Under the pieces are notes generated by a model. It saw nothing but the letters and a program-made list of their open reading frames with translations. It was not told the origin of the DNA and ran no database searches. Source: JASGCL01 sp965262775 (GTDB lineage: Bacteria; Pseudomonadota; Alphaproteobacteria; JASGCL01). Taken from it: 64,000 nt of DNA. This document shows, one piece after another, positions 34,557 through 43,973 of this stretch. Position numbers and translations under genes: made by a program. The DNA lies in NCBI GenBank assembly GCA_965262775.1, contig CBDHFT010000001.1, positions 62,001-126,000 on the forward strand, in the 5' to 3' direction. Numbering within the stretch: the first letter of the stretch is position 1; each line of letters opens with the position of its first letter.

Positions 34557-36035
34557 TTATTTTGATAAGTAATCTTTTAATACCTGATTAGCAAGCGTTG
34601 GATTGGCACTGCCCTTTGATAATTTCATCAACTGCCCCACCAAAAAACCAAAAACCTTTTCATTGCCATTTTTGTAATCGGCAACCTGGGTTGGGTTATT
34701 TTTGATAACCTCTTGCGCCAGCAATTCTATCGCCCCCTTGTCAGAAACCTGGGTCAAGCCTTTTTCTTTGATAATCTCAACCGCCGCTTTGCCGCTTTCC
34801 CACATGGCGAGGAAAACATCCTTCGCCATCTTACCCGAAATGGCACCGCCCTGCAATTCATTGACAAGCCCCGCCAAATTGTCGGCGGTGATGGGGCTGT
34901 TGGCAATGGTTAGGTCATTTTTATTAAGGTTGGCAAACAGCTCGCCCAAGATCCAATTGGCCAATAATTTGCTGGATGATTTTTCTTTCAACTTGCTTAG
35001 CCCCATTTCAAAATAATCGGCAATTTCCCGTTCCGCCAACAATTGGTTTGCGTCATAACCGCTTAGGCCATAATCTTTTTCCCATTGTTGTTTTTTGTCG
35101 TCGGGCAACATGGGGATGGATTGTTGGCATTCGTCTTCAAATTTCTTGTCAATCACCAGCGGCAACAGGTCAGGGTCGGGGAAGTAGCGGTAATCCGCGG
35201 CATCTTCCTTATCGCGCATCGGGCGGGTTTCATTTTTATCTGAATCGTAGAGGCGGGTTTCCTGCACCATTTTTTCACCGCGTTCCAACAGGGCGATTTG
35301 CCTTTTGGCTTCGACCACAATGGCGTCGCGCACAAATTTTATAGAATTGATATTTTTTAATTCGGCGCGGGTGCCCAAATTTTTATCACCAACCCGCCGC
35401 ACCGAAACATTAACATCGGCACGCAACGACCCTTCCTGCATGTTGCCATCGCAAGCACCAATATGGCGCAGGAGCGCGCGCAATTTCGTGACATACAACC
35501 CTGCTTCCTCGGGCGATGTCATGTCGGGTTTGGAAACAATTTCCATCAATGCCACGCCCGAACGGTTAAGGTCGATGTAGGATTGGTTGGGCGACAGGTC
35601 ATGGATGGATTTGCCAGCGTCCTGTTCCAAATGCAACCGTTCGATACCAATGGTTTTTTGCGTGCCATTTTCAAGGTCAATGGTGATGGCCCCTTCCCCC
35701 ACGATGGGCTTATCGAATTGCGAAATTTGATACCCCTGGGGCAGGTCGGCATAAAAATAATTTTTGCGCGCAAACACCGATATAGGATTTATTTTTGCTT
35801 TCAACGCCAGGCCCGTGCGCACCGCCTGGCGCACGCATTCGCGGTTGATGGTCGGTAATTGCCCGGGCAAAGCGGCGTCGAACAGGGTAACATGGCTGTT
35901 GGGCGCGCCGCCGAAGTCGGTTTTGGCGCGCGAAAATAATTTTGATTGCGAGATGACTTGGGCATGCACCTCTAACCCCACGACAATTTCCCAATCGCCA
36001 GTTTTTCCTTTTAAGGTGAATTGTTCTTGAGTCAT
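34557..36035 (-). CDS. gatB: Asp-tRNA(Asn)/Glu-tRNA(Gln) amidotransferase subunit B
   Basis: GatB binds misacylated Glu-tRNA(Gln) or Asp-tRNA(Asn) and activates it for amidation. The opening EIVVGLEVHAQV, DAALPGQLPTINRECV, FYADLPQGYQISQFDKPI, and the middle MQEGSLRADVNVSVR and RAELKNINSIKFV are diagnostic, with a C-terminal YqeY-like helical domain. At 492 residues it is of normal length. Its start overlaps the gatA stop by 4 nt. Confidence 0.97.
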   Translation of the reverse strand: MTQEQFTLKGKTGDWEIVVGLEVHAQVISQSKLFSRAKTDFGGAPNSHVTLFDAALPGQLPTINRECVRQAVRTGLALKAKINPISVFARKNYFYADLPQGYQISQFDKPIVGEGAITIDLENGTQKTIGIERLHLEQDAGKSIHDLSPNQSYIDLNRSGVALMEIVSKPDMTSPEEAGLYVTKLRALLRHIGACDGNMQEGSLRADVNVSVRRVGDKNLGTRAELKNINSIKFVRDAIVVEAKRQIALLERGEKMVQETRLYDSDKNETRPMRDKEDAADYRYFPDPDLLPLVIDKKFEDECQQSIPMLPDDKKQQWEKDYGLSGYDANQLLAEREIADYFEMGLSKLKEKSSSKLLANWILGELFANLNKNDLTIANSPITADNLAGLVNELQGGAISGKMAKDVFLAMWESGKAAVEIIKEKGLTQVSDKGAIELLAQEVIKNNPTQVADYKNGNEKVFGFLVGQLMKLSKGSANPTLANQVLKDYLSK

Positions 36036-37585
36036 GTTATGTTGTTTATTTTGAGCAGGTTGTCGGTGGTGGGGATATTAAAGGCTTGCTCCAACGCTCC
36101 CATGACGCGGAACATGGTTGCTTCGTCGTAATGTTTGCAGATGATTTGTAAAGGCGTCCCATCAACTGGAGAATATATCACGCCAGCGGGAAGTCCAGCC
36201 AATGATGCAGGAATAGTAAATAAATCTTGTTGATAGATTTTTGTTGGGTCATCAAACTTTATATTAAGAGGAAAAGCGGTGCTAACCGTGCTTGGTTGGA
36301 TTAACACATCATAATCTTGGAATATTCTCAAAAACGCTTCTGTTGTTTTCTGCCTAACCTGTTGTGCTTTCTTAAAATAGGCATCGTAATAACCCGCCGA
36401 CAGAACATAATTGCCGATAAGAATCCTGCGCTTCACTTCATCGCCGAACCCATCGTGGCGCGTGTTTTCATACATGTCATTTAGATTCTTACCCTCACTC
36501 CGCAATCCATAACGCACCCCGTCATAACGCGCCAAGTTCGAAGCCGCCTCAGCGGGCGCAATAATATAATAAGTTGCTACCTCATAATGTGAGCCAGGAG
36601 GCTTTATAGCTACAGGCTCACAACCTAATTTCTTCCAGCACTCCAAATGAGAAAGTTTAAGAAAATCGCTAGCAGGAAATTCACCATCTTTAAGCTCCTC
36701 TGGTATAGCCACCCGCAACCCCTTCAACCCTTCCTGCTTCCCCTTCTCCACCGCGTCAAGCCATTGTTTTTTCGGCGCGGGGATATTGGCCGATGTCGAA
36801 TCTTTTTCATCGTGCCCCGCTATCACCTCCAGCATCAATGCCGCATCGCGCACCGACCTTGTCATTACCCCCGCCTGGTCCAGCGAACTGGCGAATGCCA
36901 CCATGCCGTAACGCGAACAGCGGCCATATGTCGGCTTCACCCCCACCAAACCCGTGAAGGCGCATGGTTGGCGAATCGAACCGCCCGTGTCACTGCCCGT
37001 TGCCGCCAACGCCATCAACCCCGCCACCGCCGCGGCCGACCCGCCCGACGAACCACCCGCGGTCAGGGCATCATCGCTCAAACTGCCATCGGGGTTTTTA
37101 AAATCATTTTTCCACGATTCTTTGCTCCATGGGTTGATGGTCGGCACAACGCGTTTCTTTTCACGGTGATACCCCGTGCTGGTGGTGGAACCCATGGCAA
37201 ATTCGTCCATGTTGGTTTTGCCCAAACATACCGCGCCAGCATCCCACAATTTTTGAGTCACGGTTGATTCGTATGGCGGAATAAAATTGGCCAACATTTT
37301 TGACGCCGCGGTGGTGTAAATATCCTTGGTGCAAAACAGATCCTTAATCCCCAACGGTATGCCCGTTAATTCTTTGCCCGCCCCGCTTTGCAAATCTTTA
37401 TCGGCCCTTTTGGCGTCCGCCATGGCGCGTTCGGGGGTAACGGTGATGTAGGCATTGAGGGTATCATTACGCGCCGCAATCTCATCAAGGTAGGTTTGGG
37501 TTAATTCCACCGCGCTTAATTCTTTGGCGCACAATTTTTCAACCGCCCCCACCATGTCCAATGATAAAATTTCTTTTTTGCTCAT
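36032..37585 (-). CDS. gatA: Asp-tRNA(Asn)/Glu-tRNA(Gln) amidotransferase subunit A
   Basis: GatA is the amidase that frees ammonia from glutamine. The Ser-cisSer-Lys triad is visible: Lys in GIPLGIKDLFCTKD, and the two Ser in TAGGSSGGSAAAVAG and GSDTGGSIRQPCAFTGLVGVK. At 517 residues it is slightly longer than usual (about 490). It lies between gatC (23-nt gap) and gatB (4-nt overlap). It supplies Gln-tRNA and/or Asn-tRNA by the indirect route. Confidence 0.97.
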   Translation of the reverse strand: MSKKEILSLDMVGAVEKLCAKELSAVELTQTYLDEIAARNDTLNAYITVTPERAMADAKRADKDLQSGAGKELTGIPLGIKDLFCTKDIYTTAASKMLANFIPPYESTVTQKLWDAGAVCLGKTNMDEFAMGSTTSTGYHREKKRVVPTINPWSKESWKNDFKNPDGSLSDDALTAGGSSGGSAAAVAGLMALAATGSDTGGSIRQPCAFTGLVGVKPTYGRCSRYGMVAFASSLDQAGVMTRSVRDAALMLEVIAGHDEKDSTSANIPAPKKQWLDAVEKGKQEGLKGLRVAIPEELKDGEFPASDFLKLSHLECWKKLGCEPVAIKPPGSHYEVATYYIIAPAEAASNLARYDGVRYGLRSEGKNLNDMYENTRHDGFGDEVKRRILIGNYVLSAGYYDAYFKKAQQVRQKTTEAFLRIFQDYDVLIQPSTVSTAFPLNIKFDDPTKIYQQDLFTIPASLAGLPAGVIYSPVDGTPLQIICKHYDEATMFRVMGALEQAFNIPTTDNLLKINNIT

Positions 37586-37608
37586 GGCTCTTTCCTTTTT
37601 TTAAAAAA

Positions 37609-37944
37609 CTATTCGCCGCCCACCACTTTGGGCACCACAAAAAAACCACCCTCCCCCACCTCTTGCTTGGCGGGGGCAATGTTCAATAATGCAGTCGATT
37701 CGTTTTTGTCCACCGCCCTATCGTCGTGGCATGGCAATTGCGCGGGTTGTTGGTCGGGGGGTAAGGCAACCTCCAACACCGACATCAAGGGTTCGACCCC
37801 GTCGGTGTTTATTTTTTGCAATTCACCCACCAACGATAAAATATTATTTAACTCGGGGATGAGGCGTTCTTTCTCCGCCTCGCTCAATTTTATTTTGCTA
37901 AGGCGAGCAATATGTTCCACCGTTTTTTTATCAATCGCGCTCAT
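37609..37944 (-). CDS. gatC: Asp-tRNA(Asn)/Glu-tRNA(Gln) amidotransferase subunit C
   Basis: GatC is the small subunit that holds GatA and GatB together. The 111-residue sequence has TVEHIARLSKIKLSEAEKERL, the NNILSLVGELQKINTDGVEPL helix-loop and the final EGGFFVVPKVVG, all typical. It lies 32 nt after secA and 23 nt before gatA, same strand. Confidence 0.94.
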   Translation of the reverse strand: MSAIDKKTVEHIARLSKIKLSEAEKERLIPELNNILSLVGELQKINTDGVEPLMSVLEVALPPDQQPAQLPCHDDRAVDKNESTALLNIAPAKQEVGEGGFFVVPKVVGGE

Positions 37945-37976
37945 TTTTTTTTCGTCCTTTTTTCATCCACACGGCT

Positions 37977-40652
37977 TTACACTATCGCGCCGTGGCAATG
38001 TTTGTATTTTTTGCCCGACCCGCATGGGCATGGGCTGTTGCGTGATTTGGGCGGGGTTATGCCGTCGGCGTTGGGTGCGGCGGCGGGTAAATTACGCGGC
38101 GCGGCGGCGTCGGCTGGCTGATTTTTTTCAACCTGCAAATGGCTCAATACCCCCACCACGGTTTCTTGAATCAAAGCCAACAATTGTTCAAACATGGCGA
38201 AGGCTTCTTGTTTATATTCATTAAGTGGGTCGCGTTGGCCATAGGCACGCAAACCAATACCGCCGCGCAAATGATCCAAATGGCGCAAATGTTCTTTCCA
38301 CAAATGGTCAAGCACTTGCAAAAATAATCCCACCGTTATCTGTTGCCAAGCCGCCTTGCCCAATTTTTTTTCTACATCGCGCCACCGCTCGCTGGTGGAT
38401 TTTATAATAAGGTCGGTTATATTTTTTTCATTCAATTGGTGCGATTCCTGCCAAGCGGCTATCGGCAATTCGACAGCGAAACTGTTTTTGCAAAATTCGA
38501 CCAGCTCGGGCAATTGCCATTGTTCGGCCAACGATTTTGGCGGCATGAATTTTTGCAAACCATGGGCTATAACATCGGGCACAAAACCCGCGGCAATGGC
38601 GGCGGCGTTTTTATCGGCCATGACTTGCTTACGCAAACCAAAAATAATTTTCCGCTGGTCATTCATCACATCGTCATATTTTAACAAATGCTTCCTGATC
38701 TCAAAATTGCGCTCTTCGACCTTTTGCTGGGCTTTTTCCAATGCCTTCGATATCCACGGGTGGGTTATGGCTTCGCCGCGTTGCAAACCCAATTTTTGCA
38801 ACAGCGAATCAATTTTTTCTGAACCGAAGATACGCATCAAATCGTCTTGCAATGAAATAAAAAACTTTGAACCCCCTGGGTCGCCCTGGCGCCCCGCGCG
38901 ACCGCGCAACTGGTTATCAATACGGCGACTTTCATGACGCTCGGTGCCAATAATATACAAACCGCCCGCCTTTAATACTTTTTCTTTGTTTTCTTTTATT
39001 TCTTTTTCCATCTTGGTCGATTCTTTTTTTAACGCCGCGGGGTCATTTATTTCGCTTGCCAATTTTTTTACCCGCAATTCCAAATTGCCCCCCAATTGAA
39101 TGTCGGTGCCGCGCCCCGCCATGTTGGTGGCAATGGTCACCGCCCCCAACCGCCCTGCATCGGCAATAATTTCGGCTTCCTTTTCATGCAGGCGCGCATT
39201 CAACACCTGAAAATCAATTTTTTCCTTCCTTAACAATTCGGCAAATTGTTCCGATTTTTCTATCGACACCGTGCCCACCAAAACGGGTTGGCCACGGGTT
39301 TGCGCCGCCAATATTTCTTTCACCACCGCTTCGTCGCGTTCCTCCGACGTACGGTAAATTTCGTCATCGCTGTCTTTTCTTACCATTTTTTGGTGGGTGG
39401 GTATGGCGACAACGCGCAATTTATAAATTTCGTCAAATTCTAAACTTTCGGTCAGGGCCGTGCCCGTCATCCCCGATAGTTTTTCATAGAGGCGGAAATA
39501 GTTTTGAAAAGTCGTGGAGGCAATCGTTTGATTCTCGGGCTCGATATTAACTTTTTCTTTGGCTTCCAAGGCTTGGTGCAACCCTTCTGAATAACGGCGT
39601 CCTTCCATCATGCGGCCCGTGAATTCATCGATAATAATAACCTGGCCATTTTTGACAATGTAATCTTTGTCTTTTTTAAAAAGATAACGCGCCCGCAAAG
39701 CCTGGTCGGCATGATGCAGTAACTTAAGATTTTCAAAATCAAACAAGCCGCCTTTGGTCATCAGCTTGGTTTTGGTTTTTATCAATTCTTCCAAATGGCG
39801 ATGCCCTTCATCGGTCAGGGTAATCACCCGTTCCTTTTCATTCAATTCCATGTCGGCGTTTTTTAAATGGGGAATCAACTCATCCAACTGATAATACAGG
39901 TCAGATGTTTCGTCGGTCGCGCCCGAAATAATCAACGGCGTCCTGGCTTCGTCTATCAAAATGGAATCAACCTCATCAACGATGGCAAAAAAATGCCCGC
40001 GCTGCACCAAACTATCAAGCGACAATTTAAGGTTATCGCGCAGGTAATCAAAACCAAATTCGTTGTTGGTGCCGTAGGTAATATCGGCGGCGTAGGCTTC
40101 TTTCCTTGCCGCATCGTCAAGCCCTGGCACAATGGCACCCACCGTCAAACCCAAAAATTCGTAAACCTGCCCCATCCACGCTGCGTCGCGCCGCGCCAAA
40201 TAATCATTGACCGTCACCACATGCACCCCGCGCCCCGCCAGCGCATTCAACACCACGGCCAGGGTCGCAACCAGAGTCTTCCCCTCCCCCGTTTTCATTT
40301 CGCAAATTGCCCCTTGGTGCAACACCATGCCCCCCATCAACTGCACGTCAAAATGGCGCAGGCCTAGGGTGCGCTTGGCGGCCTCCCGCGTTAGGGCGAA
40401 AACCTCGGGCAATAATTTATCCAATTCGGCGCGCAAAGCATCGCTCAAAATATTTTTTGTTTCGGCGGCGGCGTGCTTGTCAATTATCGTCTGTAATTGT
40501 TTTTGCCAGTTAGTGATTTTTTTTCGGCAATCGGCGCGCGATAATTTTTCCATGGTTTTTTCCAGGTTATTGACCTGCGCAACCAAGGGCTGAAATTTCT
40601 TTATCACCCTGTCATTATTGCTAGCAAAAAAATTGGAAATAAAAGACATCAA
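37977..40652 (-). CDS. secA: Preprotein translocase ATPase SecA
   Basis: SecA drives protein export through SecYEG. The ATP site is CEMKTGEGKTLVA, the DEAD-like box is VDEVDSILIDEARTPLIISG, followed by YEKLSGMTGTALTE, TNMAGRGTDIQLGG and ESRRIDNQLRGRAGRQGDPG. The extreme C-terminus has the zinc-binding SEC-C motif CPCGSGKKYKHCHG, which binds SecB and phospholipid. At 891 residues it is of normal length. gatCAB follows on the same strand, so secA may share their transcript. Confidence 0.98.
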   Translation of the reverse strand: MMSFISNFFASNNDRVIKKFQPLVAQVNNLEKTMEKLSRADCRKKITNWQKQLQTIIDKHAAAETKNILSDALRAELDKLLPEVFALTREAAKRTLGLRHFDVQLMGGMVLHQGAICEMKTGEGKTLVATLAVVLNALAGRGVHVVTVNDYLARRDAAWMGQVYEFLGLTVGAIVPGLDDAARKEAYAADITYGTNNEFGFDYLRDNLKLSLDSLVQRGHFFAIVDEVDSILIDEARTPLIISGATDETSDLYYQLDELIPHLKNADMELNEKERVITLTDEGHRHLEELIKTKTKLMTKGGLFDFENLKLLHHADQALRARYLFKKDKDYIVKNGQVIIIDEFTGRMMEGRRYSEGLHQALEAKEKVNIEPENQTIASTTFQNYFRLYEKLSGMTGTALTESLEFDEIYKLRVVAIPTHQKMVRKDSDDEIYRTSEERDEAVVKEILAAQTRGQPVLVGTVSIEKSEQFAELLRKEKIDFQVLNARLHEKEAEIIADAGRLGAVTIATNMAGRGTDIQLGGNLELRVKKLASEINDPAALKKESTKMEKEIKENKEKVLKAGGLYIIGTERHESRRIDNQLRGRAGRQGDPGGSKFFISLQDDLMRIFGSEKIDSLLQKLGLQRGEAITHPWISKALEKAQQKVEERNFEIRKHLLKYDDVMNDQRKIIFGLRKQVMADKNAAAIAAGFVPDVIAHGLQKFMPPKSLAEQWQLPELVEFCKNSFAVELPIAAWQESHQLNEKNITDLIIKSTSERWRDVEKKLGKAAWQQITVGLFLQVLDHLWKEHLRHLDHLRGGIGLRAYGQRDPLNEYKQEAFAMFEQLLALIQETVVGVLSHLQVEKNQPADAAAPRNLPAAAPNADGITPPKSRNSPCPCGSGKKYKHCHGAIV

Positions 40653-40707
40653 AAAAACGTAAAAAAATTAAAAAGTGGAAGAATAACTATACCCTGTCTA
40701 TGTTCTG

Positions 40708-40734
40708 ACTATAACCTAATGGGCAAAAAGTCAA
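40708..40734 (-). promoter_or_regulatory. Possible secA promoter
   Basis: On the minus strand TTGACT (40734-40729) and TATAGT (40713-40708) are good sigma-70 hexamers but only 15 bp apart, shorter than ideal. A second TATAGT-like site lies slightly closer to secA. The 169-bp gap between secA and the opposing lipoprotein gene must hold both promoters. Confidence 0.35.
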
Positions 40735-40869
40735 GGCGCGTCATGCCCAAAATAATAAGACAATTAAGGATTATTAACAACCTGCGCTGCGCCTTCTTGG
40801 GGGTGATGCTCGCTATCGCCCTTGCCAAAAAGCAAAAAAAATTCTAGGTTAAAAAAACATAAAGGCTTC

Positions 40870-41418
40870 ATGACTTCTCTTCCTTCCTCTCTCATTTCTA
40901 GCTTACAATTTCATGTGCGCCGCGCCATGGCAACATCGCCACGATATTTTTATTTTATTATTGTAATGGCCGTGCTTATTTTTTTAACCGCCTGCACGGG
41001 TTATCGCACCTACGGCATGTTCGGTGGCTTTGGCGAACAAAGATTATCCAACAATATTTACCATGTCTATGTTTTGGGCAATGGCTATACAAGCCAGGAA
41101 CGGGTGGCCGAGCTTGCCTTGCTACGCGCGGCCGACATTGCTGTGCAAAATAACATGAATTATTTTGTCATAAGCCGTAAAGACGGTGGGGACATCAACC
41201 CACAAGCTACCACCCAAATGACCAGCAACAACAAAGTTTCTACCTTGGTTTATCAGGGGCGTAAATATTATTTGACAACGCCGAGCAGTGACAATATTAT
41301 CATTTTGTTTAAAAACCAACCCAATGTTGCAAATAATGTTATTTATAATGCGCAAAAAATCTGCGATACATTGGGTAAGGACTATGTTGCAAAATGCGGC
41401 GAAAACAAAATACAATAG
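40870..41418 (+). CDS. CC0125/CC1285-type lipoprotein
   Basis: After a long N-region a membrane segment and lipobox (FIIVMAVLIFLTAC) are followed by TGYRTYGMFGGFGEQRLSNNIYHVYVLGNGYTSQERVAELALLRAADIA in pieces, then NNMNYFVISRKDGG. The G-N-G-Y-T-S motif and LLRAADIA helix match, from memory, the alphaproteobacterial CC0125/CC1285 lipoprotein family of unknown function. I chose ATG 40870, which has AAAGG in front; ATG 40927 would give a shorter, more typical signal peptide. It is divergent from secA and precedes the dehydrogenase gene by 28 nt. Confidence 0.75.
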   Translation: MTSLPSSLISSLQFHVRRAMATSPRYFYFIIVMAVLIFLTACTGYRTYGMFGGFGEQRLSNNIYHVYVLGNGYTSQERVAELALLRAADIAVQNNMNYFVISRKDGGDINPQATTQMTSNNKVSTLVYQGRKYYLTTPSSDNIIILFKNQPNVANNVIYNAQKICDTLGKDYVAKCGENKIQ

Positions 41419-41446
41419 CAACCTAGAATAATTAAAGGAGGGACAA

Positions 41447-43948
41447 ATGGCAGGCAAGCAAAAATATGACGTCGTGGTATTGGGTGGCGGCGCGGTGGGG
41501 GCGGCGGCCCTGTGGCATTTGGCCGATTTGGGATTTTCTTCCATTTTGTTGGAACGCAAAAAATTAACATCGGGCACAACGTGGCATGCGGCTGGGTTGG
41601 TGGGGCAAATGCGTTTGTCGCACGCCCTGGCCACGATAGCTTGCTATGGGGTGGATTTTATCAAAGACCTGGCAAAAAATGCTGGGGTGGATATTGGTTT
41701 TAAGCAACCTGGTTCGGTTTCCTTGGCAACCAACCTTGAACGGTTGCACGAATTCAAACGGCTAAAAGATGTAACGCGTTATCATGGGGTGGAGATTGAA
41801 ATACTCAAACCCGAAGAATTAAAAGAACGTTATGGTTATATCAATGTTGATGGTATTGTCGGCGGGCTTTTCACCCATGGCGATGGTCAGGTAAACCCCA
41901 TCGACATGACGCAAGCCATCGTCAAGGCGGCACGACAAAAAGGCGCCGTGGTTAAAGAAGATTGCAAAATTACCAACATTATTATCGATGGGGGTAAAGT
42001 CGTCGGGGTGGAAACCCCCGATGGCGTGATAGAATGCAAACATATTGTGTTATGCGGCGGCATGTGGTCGCACGAGATTGCTAAGTCGGTCGGGGTTTCT
42101 CTGCCGTTGCAGGCCGCCGAACATTTCTACATCGTTACCGAACCCCTGGCTGATTGCCCGCGCGACATGCCCGTCATTCGCGTGCCCGACGAATTTGCAT
42201 ATTACAAAGAAGATGCAGGAAAAATATTGCTGGGGGCATTTGAGCCAGGTGCCAAACCCTGGGGTCTTGACGGTATTCCCGAAGATTTTGAATTTCATAG
42301 CTTGCCAGAAGACTTTGACCATTTTGAGCAGGTTTTTAACCTTGCCATTAATCGCTTCCCGATGTTGGAGGCTGCTGGCATCAATTTGTTTTTTAATGGC
42401 CCCGAGAGTTTTACCCCCGATGTTAAATTTCATATTGGTCGCGCCCCCAATATTGATAATTTTTTTGTCGCCACGGGTTTTAATTCCACGGGGATTCAAA
42501 CCGCGCCAGGGGCGGGCAAAATGATAGCCGAATGGATTAAGCATGGCTACCCCAGCGAAGATTTATCGGGCAACGAACCAAGCCGCTTGCAATATTACAC
42601 CAACAGCAAAGAATTTTTAAAAGACCGCACCACCGAAACCCTCGGCTTGCTTTATGCTTTGCATTACCCCTATCGCCAATTTGAAACGGGGCGCGGCGTG
42701 CGCCGTTCGCCGTTTCATCATCACATGCTGGCCCAGGGGGCGGTGATGAGCGAAGCGGGCGGTTGGGAACGACCAGGATTTTTTAAAGGCCAAGATAAAC
42801 AGGGCAAGATGGTCGATGATTATCGCTATTCGTGGTTTTTACAAAATTGGCATGACAGAGCAATGGTGGAGGCCGAAACAACCCGCGACCGTGTTGCCCT
42901 TTACGACCAATGTTCTTTCCATAAATTTATGGTCATGGGTAAGGGGGCATTGCCCTTACTCAATCATCTTTCTTGCAACCAAGTTGATGTTGCGGTGGGC
43001 AAGGTTGTTTACACCCAATGGCTTAATGATAAGGGCGGGGTGGAGGCTGACCTCACCATTACTCGCCTGGCCGAAAACAAATTCATGGTGGTGACGGGTT
43101 CGGCAACGGGGGTGCGCGACCTGACCCGCCTGCAACAACATCAATCACATTATGAAAATGTGGAGGTTATCGATGTAACCGCAGGGTTATCGATGCTGGG
43201 TATCATGGGACCCGATTCGCGCAAATTATTGTCGCTGGTGACGGGCGAGGCCGTAGAAAAATTGGGCAACCAACATTTTCCATTTGGTACGTCGCGCGAA
43301 TATGAAATTGGTTATGCCCCCGTGCGGGTTTCGCGTTTAACCTACGTCGGGGAATTGGGTTATGAAATATACATGTCAACCGACATGGGCGAATATGTTT
43401 TGGAAAAAATTTTGGAAAAAGGAAAAGAGCTCAACCTCGGCATGGCGGGGTATCATTGCTTGAATGGTTGCAGGCTGGAAAAAGGCTATCGCCATTTTGG
43501 GCATGACATGGCATGGCATGATAATTTGGTGGAATCGGGTTTGTTATTCACGGCGCGTTTTAACAAAAAAGATTTCATCGGCAAGCAAGCCACCGAACGG
43601 GCGGTGGCCGCGGCGGATAAATTGGGCGCGCCCGCAAAACGCCTTGTCCAATTTTATTTTAATCAACCCACCGACGCCAACAACCACCAACCACCATTAT
43701 GTTTCCACGAAGAACCCATTATTATCAAAGGGCAACCCGACAAAATGGTCGGCATGGTTACCTCGGGTTCTTGGGGTTATCGCTTGAACAAATCCATCGG
43801 CATGGGTTATGTTAATAACGCGGGCGGGGTGAGCGAAGATTGGTTGCGCAACACGCGCCTGGCCGTGGTTATTGCCGACCGAGAACATGATATCACCGCG
43901 CAATGCCAACCGCTTTACGACCCCAACAACCAACGCATCAAAGCTTAA
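41447..43948 (+). CDS. FAD-dependent dimethylglycine/sarcosine dehydrogenase-like protein with GcvT domain
   Basis: This is a two-part 833-residue enzyme. The N-terminal DAO-type FAD domain starts VVVLGGGAVGAAALWHLAD and has SGTTWHAAGLVGQ (FAD attachment region) and HVFN-like GFNSTGIQTAPGAGKMIAEW. The C-terminal half (from about 430) is a GcvT-like folate domain (DQCSFHKFMVMGKGAL, GELGYEIYMSTDMGEYVLE, GYHCLNGCRLEKGYRHFGHDM). This layout belongs to dimethylglycine and sarcosine dehydrogenases, which pass a one-carbon unit to tetrahydrofolate in glycine betaine breakdown. GGAGG stands 6 nt before the start. Exact substrate is uncertain. anmK follows 25 nt later. Confidence 0.88.
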   Translation: MAGKQKYDVVVLGGGAVGAAALWHLADLGFSSILLERKKLTSGTTWHAAGLVGQMRLSHALATIACYGVDFIKDLAKNAGVDIGFKQPGSVSLATNLERLHEFKRLKDVTRYHGVEIEILKPEELKERYGYINVDGIVGGLFTHGDGQVNPIDMTQAIVKAARQKGAVVKEDCKITNIIIDGGKVVGVETPDGVIECKHIVLCGGMWSHEIAKSVGVSLPLQAAEHFYIVTEPLADCPRDMPVIRVPDEFAYYKEDAGKILLGAFEPGAKPWGLDGIPEDFEFHSLPEDFDHFEQVFNLAINRFPMLEAAGINLFFNGPESFTPDVKFHIGRAPNIDNFFVATGFNSTGIQTAPGAGKMIAEWIKHGYPSEDLSGNEPSRLQYYTNSKEFLKDRTTETLGLLYALHYPYRQFETGRGVRRSPFHHHMLAQGAVMSEAGGWERPGFFKGQDKQGKMVDDYRYSWFLQNWHDRAMVEAETTRDRVALYDQCSFHKFMVMGKGALPLLNHLSCNQVDVAVGKVVYTQWLNDKGGVEADLTITRLAENKFMVVTGSATGVRDLTRLQQHQSHYENVEVIDVTAGLSMLGIMGPDSRKLLSLVTGEAVEKLGNQHFPFGTSREYEIGYAPVRVSRLTYVGELGYEIYMSTDMGEYVLEKILEKGKELNLGMAGYHCLNGCRLEKGYRHFGHDMAWHDNLVESGLLFTARFNKKDFIGKQATERAVAAADKLGAPAKRLVQFYFNQPTDANNHQPPLCFHEEPIIIKGQPDKMVGMVTSGSWGYRLNKSIGMGYVNNAGGVSEDWLRNTRLAVVIADREHDITAQCQPLYDPNNQRIKA

Positions 43949-43973
43949 TTTGTTTTTTTGCTAACCATTTTGC

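Noticed and set aside
40741..40845. 34-codon plus-strand frame before the lipoprotein gene
   Set aside because: It is short, overlaps the promoter area of secA and lacks a ribosome binding site or recognisable features.
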